DNA of 51,236 nt from Stentor coeruleus. Its lineage: Eukaryota > Ciliophora > Heterotrichea > Heterotrichida > Stentoridae. Position 1 is the first letter of the stretch. Every line of letters starts with the position of its first letter. Below are positions 31,072 through 41,779 of this stretch, piece after piece. Made by a program: the position numbers and the translations under genes. The notes under the pieces were generated by a model. The model saw nothing but the letters and a program-made list of their open reading frames with translations. It did no database searches and was not told where the DNA came from. The DNA lies in contig MPUH01000480.1 in NCBI GenBank assembly GCA_001970955.1, forward strand, positions 1-51,236. Reading direction: 5' to 3'.

Positions 31072-33657
31072 ATGGCTTACTTTACTAACACCAGGAGAGG
31101 TGAAATCCCAGAACTTCAAGAAGAACTAAACTCTGTCAAACACGAGCAAAAAAAGGAAGCTGTGAAAAAAGTTATAGCCGCAATGACTGTAGGCAAGGAT
31201 GTGTCAGCTCTCTTCCCTCACGTCGTCAAATGCATGGAGATTCAGAACGTTGAACTCAAAAAACTAATCTATCTCTACATAATAAACTACGCCAAGACCC
31301 AGCCTGACTTAGCCATTATGGCTGTAAATTCATTCAGAAAAGATGCAAAAAATCCAACATCCCCTCTAATTCGAGCTTTGGCTGTAAGGACCATGGGTTG
31401 TATTCGTGTAGAAAGAATAACTGAATATTTATGTGAACCATTAAAAGAAGCATTAAGAGATGAAGATCCATATGTTAGAAAAACAGCGGCAATATGTGTT
31501 TCTAAACTTTATGATATAGCCCCAGATTTGGTTGAAGACACTGATTTCCTTAGTATTCTTTCAGCAGGACTAAATGATGGTAATGCTTTAGTGCTTTCTA
31601 ATACTGTAGCAGCTATAACTGAAATAAGCGAGATGCGTGGAAGGCCAGTTATATCTTTGACCCCACAGATTATTAATAGAATCCTTGCAGCTTTAAATGA
31701 AGCTACTGAATGGGGACAAGTTTTTATTTTAGATTATATTGGGACTTATACACCTACAGACTCAAAAGAGGCAGAAAGTATAGTTGAAAGAATTACCCCT
31801 AGGCTTGCTCATGCGAACCCTGCTGTTGTTCTTTCAGCTATAAAAGTTGTTATTAAGTATCTTGACCTTATAACAGCAGCTGATGTTGTGAGAAATGTAG
31901 TTAAAAAAGTTGCCCCAAGTATTGTCTCACTTATAAACTCAGAAGCTGAAATCCAATACGTCGCCCTAAGGTGCATAAATTTGATTTTACAGAAACGTCC
32001 GACAATATTAGACAAGGAAGTCCGAGTGTTTTTCTGTAAATACAACGACCCGATTTATGTGAAAATGGAAAAGCTCGATATTATCGTCAGGATGACAGAT
32101 GGGAAAAATATAGATCAAGTGCTTCATGAACTTAAAGATTACTCTACAGAAATCGATGTAGAGTTTGTTAAAAAAGCTATTCAGGCTATAGGCAGATGTG
32201 CAATCAAACTTGAAAAAACTGTTGATAAATGTGTTGGGGCCTTAGTAGACTTAGTCAAAATGAAAGTCCAATATGCTGTACAAGAAATACTCATTGTCAT
32301 GAAAGATATATTTAGAAGATACCCAAATCGATTTGAAATGGTCATTAAAGATATCTTTAACAATATTGAAGTTTTAGACAGCCCAGAAAGCAAGTCAGCT
32401 TTTATCTGGATTTTAGGTGAATATGCAGAAAAGATCGATGATGCTGAAGTGCAGCTTCGAGCACAAGCCGAAAATTTCAAAGATGAGCAGCTTCAAGTCC
32501 AGCTTCAGATTCTCACAGCAGTTGTCAAGTTATTTTTAAAGAAACCTGACCAAGGTGAGGGTTTAATTACTGAACTTCTACGTATTGCAACTGAAGAATG
32601 CCCAAATCCTGACCTACGTGATAGGGCTTACATATATTGGAGGCTCTTATCTTCAGACCCAGAAGCCACAAAAAAAGTTGTCCTCTGCGAAAAGCCTCTT
32701 ATTTCTGAGACTAGCTACGTATATGAAAGCTCATATTTAGACAAACTCATAGACCAACTAGGAACAATAGCTGCAGTTTATCACAAAGTTTATGAAACTA
32801 AGCTCAGTAAAATTAAAGCAATAGAAAAAGAAGAAGCTGAAAAAGAAGAAATTGAAGCTCCAGTTATAAACCCAAATAGTTTATTAGATCAAGATCTCAT
32901 TGGTGAAGGTGAAGGAAGAAAATCAGTAAAGGCAAAAGTACCAATGCAAGTTGTATTAAGTAGTTCAACACCAGGAATTAATCAGCAAGCTGGACTTCAG
33001 ATTGAAATGGCTTTCCAAAGAGAAGACTGCACTATTCTTGAAGCTAAATTCACAAATTTTACTCAGACAGTTTTAAGTGATTTCGCTATGCAATTTAATG
33101 TTAATCATTTTGGATTAACTCTTCAGGAACCTATGGGCTTTGAACCACTGGCTCCAGGAGCTTCATTGATGAGCAAAGTTAGAATCTCCAGCTCAGGGCA
33201 AAGAGATCAAAATCTTCCAGGTGTTCCTTTGATAATACAAATGGCTGTTAGATGTACTTTAGACGTTTTTTACTTTCAAACTCCTTGTATGTTCACAGCT
33301 TTACTCAGCGATTCTGGGGCTTTATCTAAAGATGATTATAAAAGTCAATGGAAAGTACTTCCTGATGAAAATGAGTTTAGCCATGTTATTACAGCTTTGC
33401 ATCCTAACTATAACTCTTTACAATCTCTACAGGAGCGATTGGGGAATAATAACATTTTTATGGTGGCTTCAAGAAAAAATGCGGAAAATGAAGAAGTTAT
33501 GTATTACAGCAGTCAGATAAACACAGGAGAGTCTATACTTACAGAGTTAAGAGCGCCACAGAATCTTAGTAAAGTTTATGTGGCATGCAAGACTTTACCA
33601 CACCTCGCTCCACTGTTTATTCAAGCCATTAACTTTTTATTATCGACAGTTAGTTAA
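31072..33657 (+). CDS. Adaptor-protein complex beta subunit (beta-adaptin, AP-1/2 type)
   Basis: An 861-residue protein opening with the beta-adaptin signature (MAYFTNTRRGEIPELQEEL, KKEAVKKVIAAMTVGKDVS, ALFPHVVKCMEIQNVELKKL). The helical-repeat trunk runs to about residue 560 (NTVAAITEISE; EWGQVFILDYI). A hinge follows at about 570-640 with a possible weak clathrin-box-like stretch (NSLLDQDLIGEG). The C-terminal appendage (about 640-861) includes FGLTLQEPMGFEPLAPGAS. It forms one large chain of a heterotetrameric AP-1 or AP-2 coat at the Golgi/endosome or plasma membrane; many protists use a single beta chain for both. The gene is complete and undamaged. Confidence 0.95.
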   Translation: MAYFTNTRRGEIPELQEELNSVKHEQKKEAVKKVIAAMTVGKDVSALFPHVVKCMEIQNVELKKLIYLYIINYAKTQPDLAIMAVNSFRKDAKNPTSPLIRALAVRTMGCIRVERITEYLCEPLKEALRDEDPYVRKTAAICVSKLYDIAPDLVEDTDFLSILSAGLNDGNALVLSNTVAAITEISEMRGRPVISLTPQIINRILAALNEATEWGQVFILDYIGTYTPTDSKEAESIVERITPRLAHANPAVVLSAIKVVIKYLDLITAADVVRNVVKKVAPSIVSLINSEAEIQYVALRCINLILQKRPTILDKEVRVFFCKYNDPIYVKMEKLDIIVRMTDGKNIDQVLHELKDYSTEIDVEFVKKAIQAIGRCAIKLEKTVDKCVGALVDLVKMKVQYAVQEILIVMKDIFRRYPNRFEMVIKDIFNNIEVLDSPESKSAFIWILGEYAEKIDDAEVQLRAQAENFKDEQLQVQLQILTAVVKLFLKKPDQGEGLITELLRIATEECPNPDLRDRAYIYWRLLSSDPEATKKVVLCEKPLISETSYVYESSYLDKLIDQLGTIAAVYHKVYETKLSKIKAIEKEEAEKEEIEAPVINPNSLLDQDLIGEGEGRKSVKAKVPMQVVLSSSTPGINQQAGLQIEMAFQREDCTILEAKFTNFTQTVLSDFAMQFNVNHFGLTLQEPMGFEPLAPGASLMSKVRISSSGQRDQNLPGVPLIIQMAVRCTLDVFYFQTPCMFTALLSDSGALSKDDYKSQWKVLPDENEFSHVITALHPNYNSLQSLQERLGNNNIFMVASRKNAENEEVMYYSSQINTGESILTELRAPQNLSKVYVACKTLPHLAPLFIQAINFLLSTVS

Positions 33658-34097
33658 ATAAGAGTTAGTGAATAAGTGAGATTATAGGTAAAGAAGGATT
33701 TATATTATCAATAATAATGATGCTTATGCTATTTTATAGTAGATTTTGAATTTTTATTAGAGCAAATAAGGAAGATTGTATTTTTGAGTTTTACAAGGAT
33801 TTAAATAAAAATTAAAGGTTTTGATTAGAATAGTTAATTGGTATGTATGAATAAATACGTGTATATAGCATAATAAATATAAAAATTTAGTTAATTGTTT
33901 TTATTATCCTCAATCATATAATTTTTAATATTGTGTTGGCTTTTACACGTTTATATTATTGAGAAATATGCTTATCCTTTCCATAAATTTACTATTTCAT
34001 CTATCAAATCACTTGCATAATATTTACTTTAAAACCTGAAAATTCTACCTTTATTTAACTTCACCATGTATCCCCTCCCAAATATAATAAGTACCAT
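33658..34097. other. Intergenic, nothing recognised
   Basis: 440 AT-rich bases between two genes on the same strand; no further element seen. The last 30 bases before 34098 are unusually pyrimidine-rich (CCCCTCCCA). Confidence 0.4.
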
Positions 34098-36194
34098 ATG
34101 GACGAAAGATATAAACTAGCAATTTTAAGATTACCAGAAAATGCATATTACCTATGGGTTAAGTACTTATCCGAATCATACCGCCGTGAGCATGTAACAT
34201 TTACACAGATTGATGAAAATCCAGAAGAGCTTCTGTCAATTGCCCTATTCCATACTCATCCAACAGGTGCTTCTACTCCGAACAAAACGAAGCTCCAAAA
34301 GCTTGAAGAAATCATAATAGACCTGTTTTTATTATCTTCTCATGATCTTTTAGACCAATTTGAAGAGTCATCAGTTCCTTTAGAATACAAACTAGATCTT
34401 ATGAAAAAAGCTAAGAAAAAAGGTGCAGATATTTTATACTACAGATTTGTCCTAAGAGCTTTAATCAACTCACATAAGCATGCTAGAGAGTTATTGCATT
34501 TAGATAGAGATGAAGAGTTAGAAGCAGTTCATCATCTATATAGGGAAAAGAACTCGAATCCCCAAATAAACTTTGAGCTTGGTGTGTGGAAGTCTATAGA
34601 AGATAAACATGCTGAAGCTGCCTATCATTTTACTGAACTCTACAAAACCTTACCAAGCAACTACACAGCAAAAGGTGACCCAGGTAAAATATGCACCCTT
34701 ACAATTGAAAAACTCAAAGGATATCTCGGTATTTTCCCTGAGAAAATGGAGATGGAGCAAGACGAGTCTTATGCCCGAGAACTTTTTCATTATAGCAAAG
34801 AATTAGACGGCAAGCGAAGAGTCCACAGAGACCAAACAGAGTAAAGGCTAAATAGTGTGCAAGAAGGTGTGGACCTTGATATGCTTAATCAAAACCTCGA
34901 TATAATCAAGTCAAGAATTGAACAAGATAGCCTTGGTGATCAGTTCCTCAGAGCTAAAAAGTTATTAAAAGCTGCAGTCAGGGAAAGCAAACATTACGCA
35001 GGAATTGCAAGAAAGATCTTTGAAGATATCCTTTCAAGGATCACAGAAAGCGACTTACATTTCTGGACTGACTGCTTATATGGCTGTTCAATCCTTACAC
35101 CTTTCGAAGAGACTCCATCAGAAAAATACTATGAAACCTTAAGAGAAATCATGGACAGTTTTGGCTTTCCTTCTATAAAAGAATGGACTTATTTGCTTGC
35201 TTTAAATATCCAACACCCAGGGTTTACGAAATTTTTATTGAACTGTAGGGTCATGCAGATGCCTGATGATATAACAAATTTAGCAAATTTTGTTGATAAG
35301 ATTATTAAGATGAGTTCAGTTGAAGAACCTTATTCAAGTGATTTTCTATCAGAAGTTTATTTAGACTTTTTGGATAGTATTGAGAAATGTGAGATTAAGT
35401 CATTGTCGAAGCTTATTGAGTATTTGCAACAGGCTAGTATTTGTAAGAAAATATCGAGATGGCTTTTTACAGCTGTAAGGGTATTGAAGTTTATACATAA
35501 AGAAAGACAAACAGAAGCTGATACGTTGTATTCGGTAAAAATAATGTAGTATTTTGAGCTTATTAGCTTTGAAAATGATTTTATTATTGATATTCCTACT
35601 GATATTGATTATAAGATGTGATGAATATGTAGTAAAACAGGAGTTCATGATTATTCAAAGTTGGTAAGGCTGACTAAGTCTGCGATTGGCAGGACTAAGA
35701 AACTCTTACCTGATGCTTATAATGATTACTTTTTGGGGAATATTTTTTTGCTTGAAGAAAAATTTAACCTTGCTGTTAAGGAGTATTTGAAAGCTGCAAG
35801 GATTATAGAAGGGGCAAAGTTTTCTAAAAGATTGATTTATAGTGTAATGAAAGTAGGAGCGTTATTTGAAGGAATTATACTTTATCAGCTGGCTGATCCT
35901 GATTATTCACTAGAAAAAACTAAGTCTATTTTCGGGAGCTTCCCACTCCAAAAGTTCCTCTTTACATTCATTGTAGATATTGATATGCTAGAATTTATAA
36001 TTGAACAAAACAAAGGTAGAGAAGATATTGTTGAAATCTTAGTAATCTCTAAATAGCTCAAACTAGTGGAATCTCCTGAAAGACATCAAAGCGGAAACAC
36101 AATTAGAATGAAAAAAATTTACCTAGAAAAAATTCTTGACCTTTTACACTTTAATATCCAAAACGTCAAGAAATCTAAAGATAGCATTAACTGA
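34098..36194 (+). CDS. Integrator complex subunit 8-like protein (four 15-nt introns)
   Basis: What looks like three short genes is one gene. Removing four 15-nt introns (34841-34855, 35535-35549, 35618-35632, 36042-36056) gives a continuous 678-residue helical protein ending with the TGA at 36192-36194. It is a helical-repeat (TPR-like) protein. The C-terminal parts DIDMLEFIIEQNKGRE and RMKKIYLEKILDLLHF resemble in order the C-terminus of INTS8 (DVTILEYLTYLHHKRGE, RRKKKFLQAMAKLYF). The N-terminal LWVKYL recalls its W-x-x-F/Y-L segment. INTS8 helps recruit PP2A to the Integrator complex, which cleaves and terminates nascent RNA. The family call is by eye and moderate; the gene structure is well supported. 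The next gene starts 38 bp downstream. Confidence 0.6.
34841..34855 (+). other. 15-nt intron (INTS8-like, first)
   Basis: GTAAAGGCTAAATAG, phase 2; removal joins QTD to VQEGVDLDM. Retained, the frame stops at its TAA. Confidence 0.9.
35535..35549 (+). other. 15-nt intron (INTS8-like, second)
   Basis: GTAAAAATAATGTAG, phase 0 after TLYS; the frame continues as YFELISFENDF. Confidence 0.88.
35618..35632 (+). other. 15-nt intron (INTS8-like, third)
   Basis: GTGATGAATATGTAG with a GTG donor. Splicing joins DIDYK to IKTGVHDYSKLVRL and links the second and third long open stretches. Confidence 0.82.
36042..36056 (+). other. 15-nt intron (INTS8-like, fourth)
   Basis: GTAATCTCTAAATAG, phase 0. Splicing extends the protein by 46 residues (LKLVESPERHQSGN and onward) to the TGA at 36194. 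Confidence 0.85.
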
Positions 36195-36232
36195 AAGTTG
36201 TTAGGGAATATTTATTAATTAGTAAAGTAAAG

Positions 36233-37729
36233 ATGAGTATAGAGTCCATTGAATACCTCCACGAAAAGGGAGTGAGATACAGGAAACAGATTGAAGAGCT
36301 TTTGATAGCTTTAAAAGAAAGAGCGCTGATTGAAGAGCTTTATGCAAAGGATTTAGAAAGATTTGCTAACAATTTGCCAGTCACAGATTTCAAAGAATTC
36401 ACTGAGTATTTAAGGCAAATTACCTTGCATATAGCATCTCAAAGCTATGCTTTTGCCCAGAACATGACTTTAAGCATAGTTGATGACTTTAAAGAACTTC
36501 TTAATAATCAGGCTCAGTCGATAAAAGATCATTATCAAACAGGGATTAAGAATGAAAAGCGCAAGAAGCGACTGGGTAAAAAAGTTGAAGAATCTAAATT
36601 CAAATACCTTAATTTCTGTGAAGAATGCGAGCAAGTAGCTTTATCTTTAGATTCAGAAACTTCATCTTCCAAAAGAGAAAAGCTCGTCCAAAAACTAATT
36701 TTAAGCAAAAATACCCTAGATGCTTTCTATAGATCTTATTTAGAAGATACAGAAAGGTATAACAAATATAAGAAAACTTACTTGCTGAGGACTAAAAAAA
36801 TCATATCAGCTTTTAACCAACAAGAATCTCAGCTGATTGAGAATTTGAATAAAACTCAAGAAGATATTTGGATTTGTCATTGTGCTTGTTCTAGCACTTT
36901 AGGTACTTCAGAAATTAGTCAAACGGTTTTGACACAAGTTGCTGAAGACTACTCAGCCCTACTAAAGTACCCTGACTGTGCTTTTGAAGCTTATGAAGGT
37001 GTTCATCCTTTGTTTAAAAACCTTGGAATCAATTCAGCACCACATCTCCATGCTTCAATATTGGAAATAAGTGGAGCTGACAAAGGTACACAAACTGCAG
37101 TTGAAAATATGTACAGGACAGAAATAGGGAATATTATCAACAAAGCATGGGAAGGGCATGATTTAACTTCTCAAGAATACCTTCATTTTAATGCAATGCT
37201 TAAAGAGCATCTTGGCCGCAAAGCCTGGTCATGGTGCATGAACCTAAAACGCACCCAAGGGATTTTTATAATTGATGCTAAAGGCTTTGAACATATTGGA
37301 GAGCTTATGGTTGCTTTGCTTAATGAATGCGAAAGGTCACAAGATGTCATTATAGCAAAAAACTGCATTATTTTATCACAAACTTTTTATAAGCTTGCAA
37401 AAAACTCTAAAGAGTATTTACAGAATTTTATTATAAACCACACTTTATGGACAAACCGTGTTTTTTGGGAAAAAGTTATTAATAGTGCAATAGGAGAGGA
37501 AATAAAAAACCAAGGGGATATTGAAATACAAAAGGAACATTTAAAAAGTTTGGTCTTTTGCCAGCTGGTATCTTTTGGGCATATTATGATGAGTTTCAAA
37601 ATGGATGAAGAGAGTATAAACCAACTGATAACAAGCATTGGCCGTAATTATGATTTTTCAGAAGAAGAGACAACAGAAATTATTGTAAAATATATTTAGG
37701 CAACTGTAGACGAATCAGGTCGCGAATAA
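36233..37729 (+). CDS. F-BAR domain protein with SBF1/SBF2-like C-terminal region
   Basis: A 493-residue protein after removal of one 15-nt intron near the 3' end. Residues 1-240 are a helical F-BAR (FCH) module: YRKQIEELLIALKERALIEE and LYAKDLERFA are characteristic of its first helices, followed by long charged helices typical of membrane-bending dimers. Residues 300-450 (LGRKAWSWCMNL, then IAKNCIILSQTFYKL and WTNRVFWEKVINSAI) resemble the region shared by SBF1/SBF2 (MTMR5/13) and KIAA0513. That second assignment is weaker. F-BAR proteins shape membrane in endocytosis and link to actin. The start is 38 bp after the INTS8-like stop. Confidence 0.72.
37685..37699 (+). other. 15-nt intron in F-BAR gene
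   Basis: GTAAAATATATTTAG in phase 0. Splicing replaces five codons and a stop by ATVDESGRE and a TAA at 37727-37729. Because only nine residues follow, this call rests on the intron pattern itself. Confidence 0.75.
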
Positions 37730-38372
37730 GCGAGTATCTAATTTTGTTCCTTAAATTTTGTAGCATAGTAATTTTAGGTAGATTTAATTATCCTCACCAA
37801 GAAAGATTGATATTAGGCCTAATATAATAATGCTTTATAGGGAGTGGCTAGAGTTTATTATATTTTGCTTTTAAAGATTGATTATTATGTGCTATAATTT
37901 ATGTTTATATGGAGAACTGTAATCAATAATAGAACCATAGGTAGAATTTTGGTTATGATTATCTAATATTCGAAATGGCCTTTGTCTTTTCTTCATCATG
38001 ACGATAGTTTCTTTTTCTCATATATGACTCAGAGAGCATACGATGCTACTAGACTTTAAAAAGTTCAGGAAAATGAGATAATATTTTTTGGATAAAATAA
38101 TTTGATGCAGGAAAATTCCAGTAAGAACTCCAAGTTATTTAGGACTTTGATTGCATTTAAAGTTTTTTTCTGATGCTAAAGGCTCATGCTTAAAATATTA
38201 TAAATAATCTGCCTACATCACTCACCTATATATTCATATTTATATCTATATTCTATTTTTTTCTCAATTCATTTCTTCAAAAATCCCAAAACCCTCTTTC
38301 AAACCTCAAAAATCAATCCATTCCCACATTTTATTCTATAAAACCTTATTAATAAAAATAGCAATACACTTA
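37730..38372. other. Intergenic between convergent genes
   Basis: AT-rich, no intact gene. A 26-codon hydrophilic minus-strand frame at 37959-38039 (MLSESYMRKRNYRHDEEK...) is too short to support alone. Confidence 0.4.
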
Positions 38373-39626
38373 TTATTCACTAGTTCTCATCTTTCTAGCT
38401 TTAAGTTTTCTACTCATTTTATCCAGCTGTGCTGATCCTAAATCAAGGATTTTTTTACCACTTTCTGATATCATATCATTAGCTGTGTATTTTTTCACAC
38501 TTGGGGTAATTGGCACATTTTTTTTCTTAACAGCTTCTAAGTGTTCAAGTAAAAATCTTCCAGTTTCTTTTTTTATATATTCACTTGTGTTGTATTTGAG
38601 TTCAAAATGTTTTATATATTCACCCATGTTGGTGACAAGGTTTTTCAGGTTGCCTAGGCCATTGCTATAGTTGTCTTTGACAGATTCCATGTTTGAGGCG
38701 ATTTTTTTTGAGTAAGTTCGATAGACTAGATCGTTTTGGCTTGAGGCACTCCATTGCTTGTAGGAGACAAAACGGATTTGGGGAACTTTTTCTTTGCTTA
38801 TGAGTTTGTTGATGTTTTGCTCTAGTTTGCGCTCGGAGAGGTATGGCTCAGGGATTTTTAAAACAGCTTTTGGACTTAAAGCCATTTCTTGACTTTTAGG
38901 TTTAGATGTAGGTGTCAACAAATTCTGAGAAACATTAAAAACGCTCTTCGGGGCCTCACTTAACGAATGCATAAGTCTCTGACAATGTGCAGTAATGAAA
39001 AACCATTTATTTTTTCTTCTGATAAAGTCCAGAACCGTACTGGACATGACATACTTTTTATCCAAAGAAGCTGATATCATATAAAAAATCGCCATAGCCG
39101 AGTTCTTTAATTTAGCTGTAGTAGACGATAAGACCATATTTCCTGATTTTTTAAAATTTGATAACAGGAATTTTCTTTCATCCGGAGCAGCAGAGTCCCA
39201 TGTTACAGTATTTTCAAGTACTCGAGCAGTAATTGTTTGACCTGATATGCCTATTCTTATAACCATAACAGCTTCATTTTCTGGAGGTATATATTCTTGA
39301 AGTTCAAAACTGTTTTTGCTGACAATGTTCTCTTGGACTGCAGAAAGGGTTTCTTGATAATTCATTAGTGTTGTTGTTGAACAGTTTGTCTTTAGTATTG
39401 CACTAGGGAAAATATTTGAATTTCTGATGAGCTCGTGAATTACATCTTCAAGGTCAGAGATTAGCACTTCATTGACAACAATCTTAGCTGGTGTGGTCCT
39501 CACATACCTTAGCTTCTTGCAATCATATACAAGAGTTTTGGGCAAATCTGGTATCGTCTAAATCTCTCTTACTTCTATTCTATGTTTGCCCTCAATAACC
39601 AAACCTAACACATCAACTTTCTTCAT
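38373..39626 (-). CDS. Orphan protein Y, 412 aa, with a 15-nt intron
   Basis: No ATG starts the long frame that ends at 38373. Upstream, an ATG at 39626 (MKKVDVLGLVIEGKHRIE) joins it in frame once the intron 39558-39572 is removed, giving 412 residues. The N-terminal 200 residues look globular (TTPAKIVVNEVLISDLEDVI; VMVIRIGISGQTITARVLEN; SAMAIFYMISASLDKKYVMS). A Ser/Pro-rich linker follows near 210-235. The C-terminal part is helical and basic, ending in KMSRKLKARKMRTSE. I do not recognise the family. A broken direct-orientation relic of it lies at 12145-12275. Confidence 0.75.
39558..39572 (-). other. 15-nt intron in orphan Y
   Basis: GTAAGAGAGATTTAG on the coding strand, phase 0; it joins HRIE to TIPDLPKTLVYD and supplies the gene with a proper ATG start. 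Confidence 0.9.
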
Positions 39627-40344
39627 TATTACAAATTACCATACTTATTTAGTCTTAAATCCCAAAGAATATTTGTCAAATACAAATTCTTCTTTAATCT
39701 ATTTCTATTACCTCTAATAGATAATCCACTTAGTATTCTTAACAAATACCGAATTCAAATCTAAATGTTGATTTAGATGCATATCTAAAATTATTCTTAC
39801 TTATTGATACTGAGATTAAACATCTTTTTATGTAAATCAGTAATCTAACTTTTTATAAACTCTTAATTCTGTGGGTAGCAATAGAGAATCTAACTTTTAT
39901 AAGGGTATTTTTGATGTTGTAAATTGTTCTCAAATTATTTGATCATATAATGCTTGAATTATCAATTTCTTCAGATTTAGGATGAGTGCTTATGCCGATA
40001 TTAGCTAGAAGTTTTAATTAGGTTTTAGGCTTTGGCTTAGCTTTTAATCTTCTTAATCAAAGATTTCAGGATATGATAGGATGCACATAGGAAAGTTTCT
40101 CTAAGATTTTGTAACTATAATATGCCAATGAATAGGCTAAAAGTACTTGATAGGAAATATTCAATGTAAAGGATAGAATTTTTTTGATACTTTTTCTTAT
40201 GCATAATTGTTTAGGAAGCTATTAAAAGATTCAAGCTTTATTAGGTATATCCTTAATATTCCATATTGAGTTCAAAATTTTTTGTTAAGTATTTTAGTTA
40301 GGCTTTTAGAAGTTAGATTATATTAATTGCCATATTCCTTTCTG
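39627..40344. other. Intergenic, nothing recognised
   Basis: AT-rich sequence between the start of orphan Y and the end of detectable cyclo-ligase homology. It corresponds to where the rest of the arm B cyclo-ligase gene should be, but I cannot align it with 11130-11460. Confidence 0.45.
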
Positions 40345-40557
40345 TACTTCAATGCCATGCTTGATCAAATTTTTCAATGTAAACAAACAATCAAATTTAC
40401 TATTGATAGGAATATAGTCTGTTACCTTATCTGTTATAGTCAATAATGCTAAGAGTTCTGGCATAGTATTCTTAGCTAATAATTGTTTACAATCCTATAG
40501 AATATGTGATATCTGAGCCCTTTTAGCCTTTAAAACTCTTCTTAGTAAGGACTATAT
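40345..40557 (-). pseudogene. 5-formyltetrahydrofolate cyclo-ligase pseudogene, 5' part only
   Basis: Aligns with the first 70 or so codons of the intact gene at 10903. The start codon is lost in a small deletion (ATGCAAAAGTCC became ATATAGTCC-like). The codon equivalent to Glu23 is TAG, and the match ends abruptly after the codons for KHGIEV. The rest of the gene is gone. It sits divergently from the intact X gene, exactly mirroring arm A. Confidence 0.9.
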
Positions 40558-40569
40558 ATAAATACAAAA

Positions 40570-40968
40570 ATGAGCATGAGTGATGGTAAAGAGCCTGATA
40601 TAAAAGAGTTCATACGTTTTATATATACACGCATTGATGCAATTAATGAACTCTCTGCTGATATCAAGCAAGATTATGAATCTTTACGCAATGAACTCAA
40701 GCGAGTTGAGAAAACCGCAGAAGACAGTAGCGTGGATTTAGCTAACTCGGCTTTGGATTCGATTGAAAATGTGGAAAAGGAGTTTAGGAAAATGATTGCA
40801 GAAGAGAAAGGAGAAGTTAACTTCTTGAAACAGCAAATTGCTGCCTCGAATCAAGATAAGATGAAAATTGAGCAAAGCTGCTTGCTGCTAGGAACAAGAG
40901 TTGAAGAGATTGAGAGAAATGTGGGCATTGAGCTTAGACTTCCTAGTATTTTAAATAAACCAAAATAG
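40570..40968 (+). CDS. Coiled-coil protein X, 132 aa, unrecognised
   Basis: A small acidic-basic helical protein, open from the ATG at 40570; a second ATG three codons on is also possible. Nearly the whole length is predicted coiled coil by its heptads (QDYESLRNELKRVEKTAEDS; VEKEFRKMIAEEKGEVNFLK). The C-terminal EIERNVGIELRLPSIL ends the helix. No family recognised. That it is real is supported by the contrast with arm A, where the same gene is interrupted and frameshifted while its near-identical QDYESLRNELKRVEK core survives. Start codon lies 12 bp from the cyclo-ligase relic. Confidence 0.78.
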   Translation: MSMSDGKEPDIKEFIRFIYTRIDAINELSADIKQDYESLRNELKRVEKTAEDSSVDLANSALDSIENVEKEFRKMIAEEKGEVNFLKQQIAASNQDKMKIEQSCLLLGTRVEEIERNVGIELRLPSILNKPK

Positions 40969-41779
40969 GTTATATGTTTAGAGGTTTGATTTAGTATGTG
41001 ATAGAAAAATTTAAGATGGTTTTTTGAAGATAGAGAATTTTTGTGGGTCTGAAGGATTTTTGTGAGAAAGTTTGGGCTAAATGGGAATTTTAATTATATA
41101 AATAAGTTAGATGAAGTTAAAAGAAGTTATATTTGGTTTTGGAGATAATTTTAAGATTTATGATTACTTGGTTGATGCAACGATATATTTTTGTTGCTAA
41201 ATTTTTAATTATTTTCGATATGATTAAGATTAATTTCGTGATTTTAGTGTGTAACATATAGATTTTGTTTTATATTATACATCCAATTTTCTACCTTTTT
41301 ATAAAGCTATACAGCATTAATATTTATTCATGTAAATCATAATAATTTAAGCATATTTTACAGAATATTTCAAGTGTATTTAATATTGCTGCATCTAAAA
41401 GGGGACTATAAAATTGTATATTGAATGTAGGGATTGCTTAGGGAGAAAGAATGAAAAGGCTGCAGAATATTAATAAATCTAAAAAAATATGTAAAAATGT
41501 ACTAGGCCTAGTCAAAATATCAATCCTATAACAAACTCATAAAGGTCATATACAAAGACTTTGATTCACTAATGAGCTATGATAGCAAGTAGTCTGAAAA
41601 TCTTATAGTAAAATAGATAACGAAACTTTAACTACTTGCAAAACTAATTAATCATGTAATTCCTTTCAATAGCAAGCCTTAAAGAGAAAACCCTGATGAT
41701 AACTTATTTTCTGTAATAGAATATTTTAAACATCAAATATTCAATTAAAACCATGCAAGCACACCATAGTTTAACTAAA
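40969..41779. other. Intergenic between convergent X and hydratase genes
   Basis: The first 85 bases or so (to about 41055) match the arm A spacer 9835-9933. The rest has no counterpart in arm A and no feature I can support. Confidence 0.45.

Noticed and set aside
37959..38039. 26-codon hydrophilic minus-strand mini-frame
   Set aside because: Too short, stops immediately upstream, no similarity to anything in the window.
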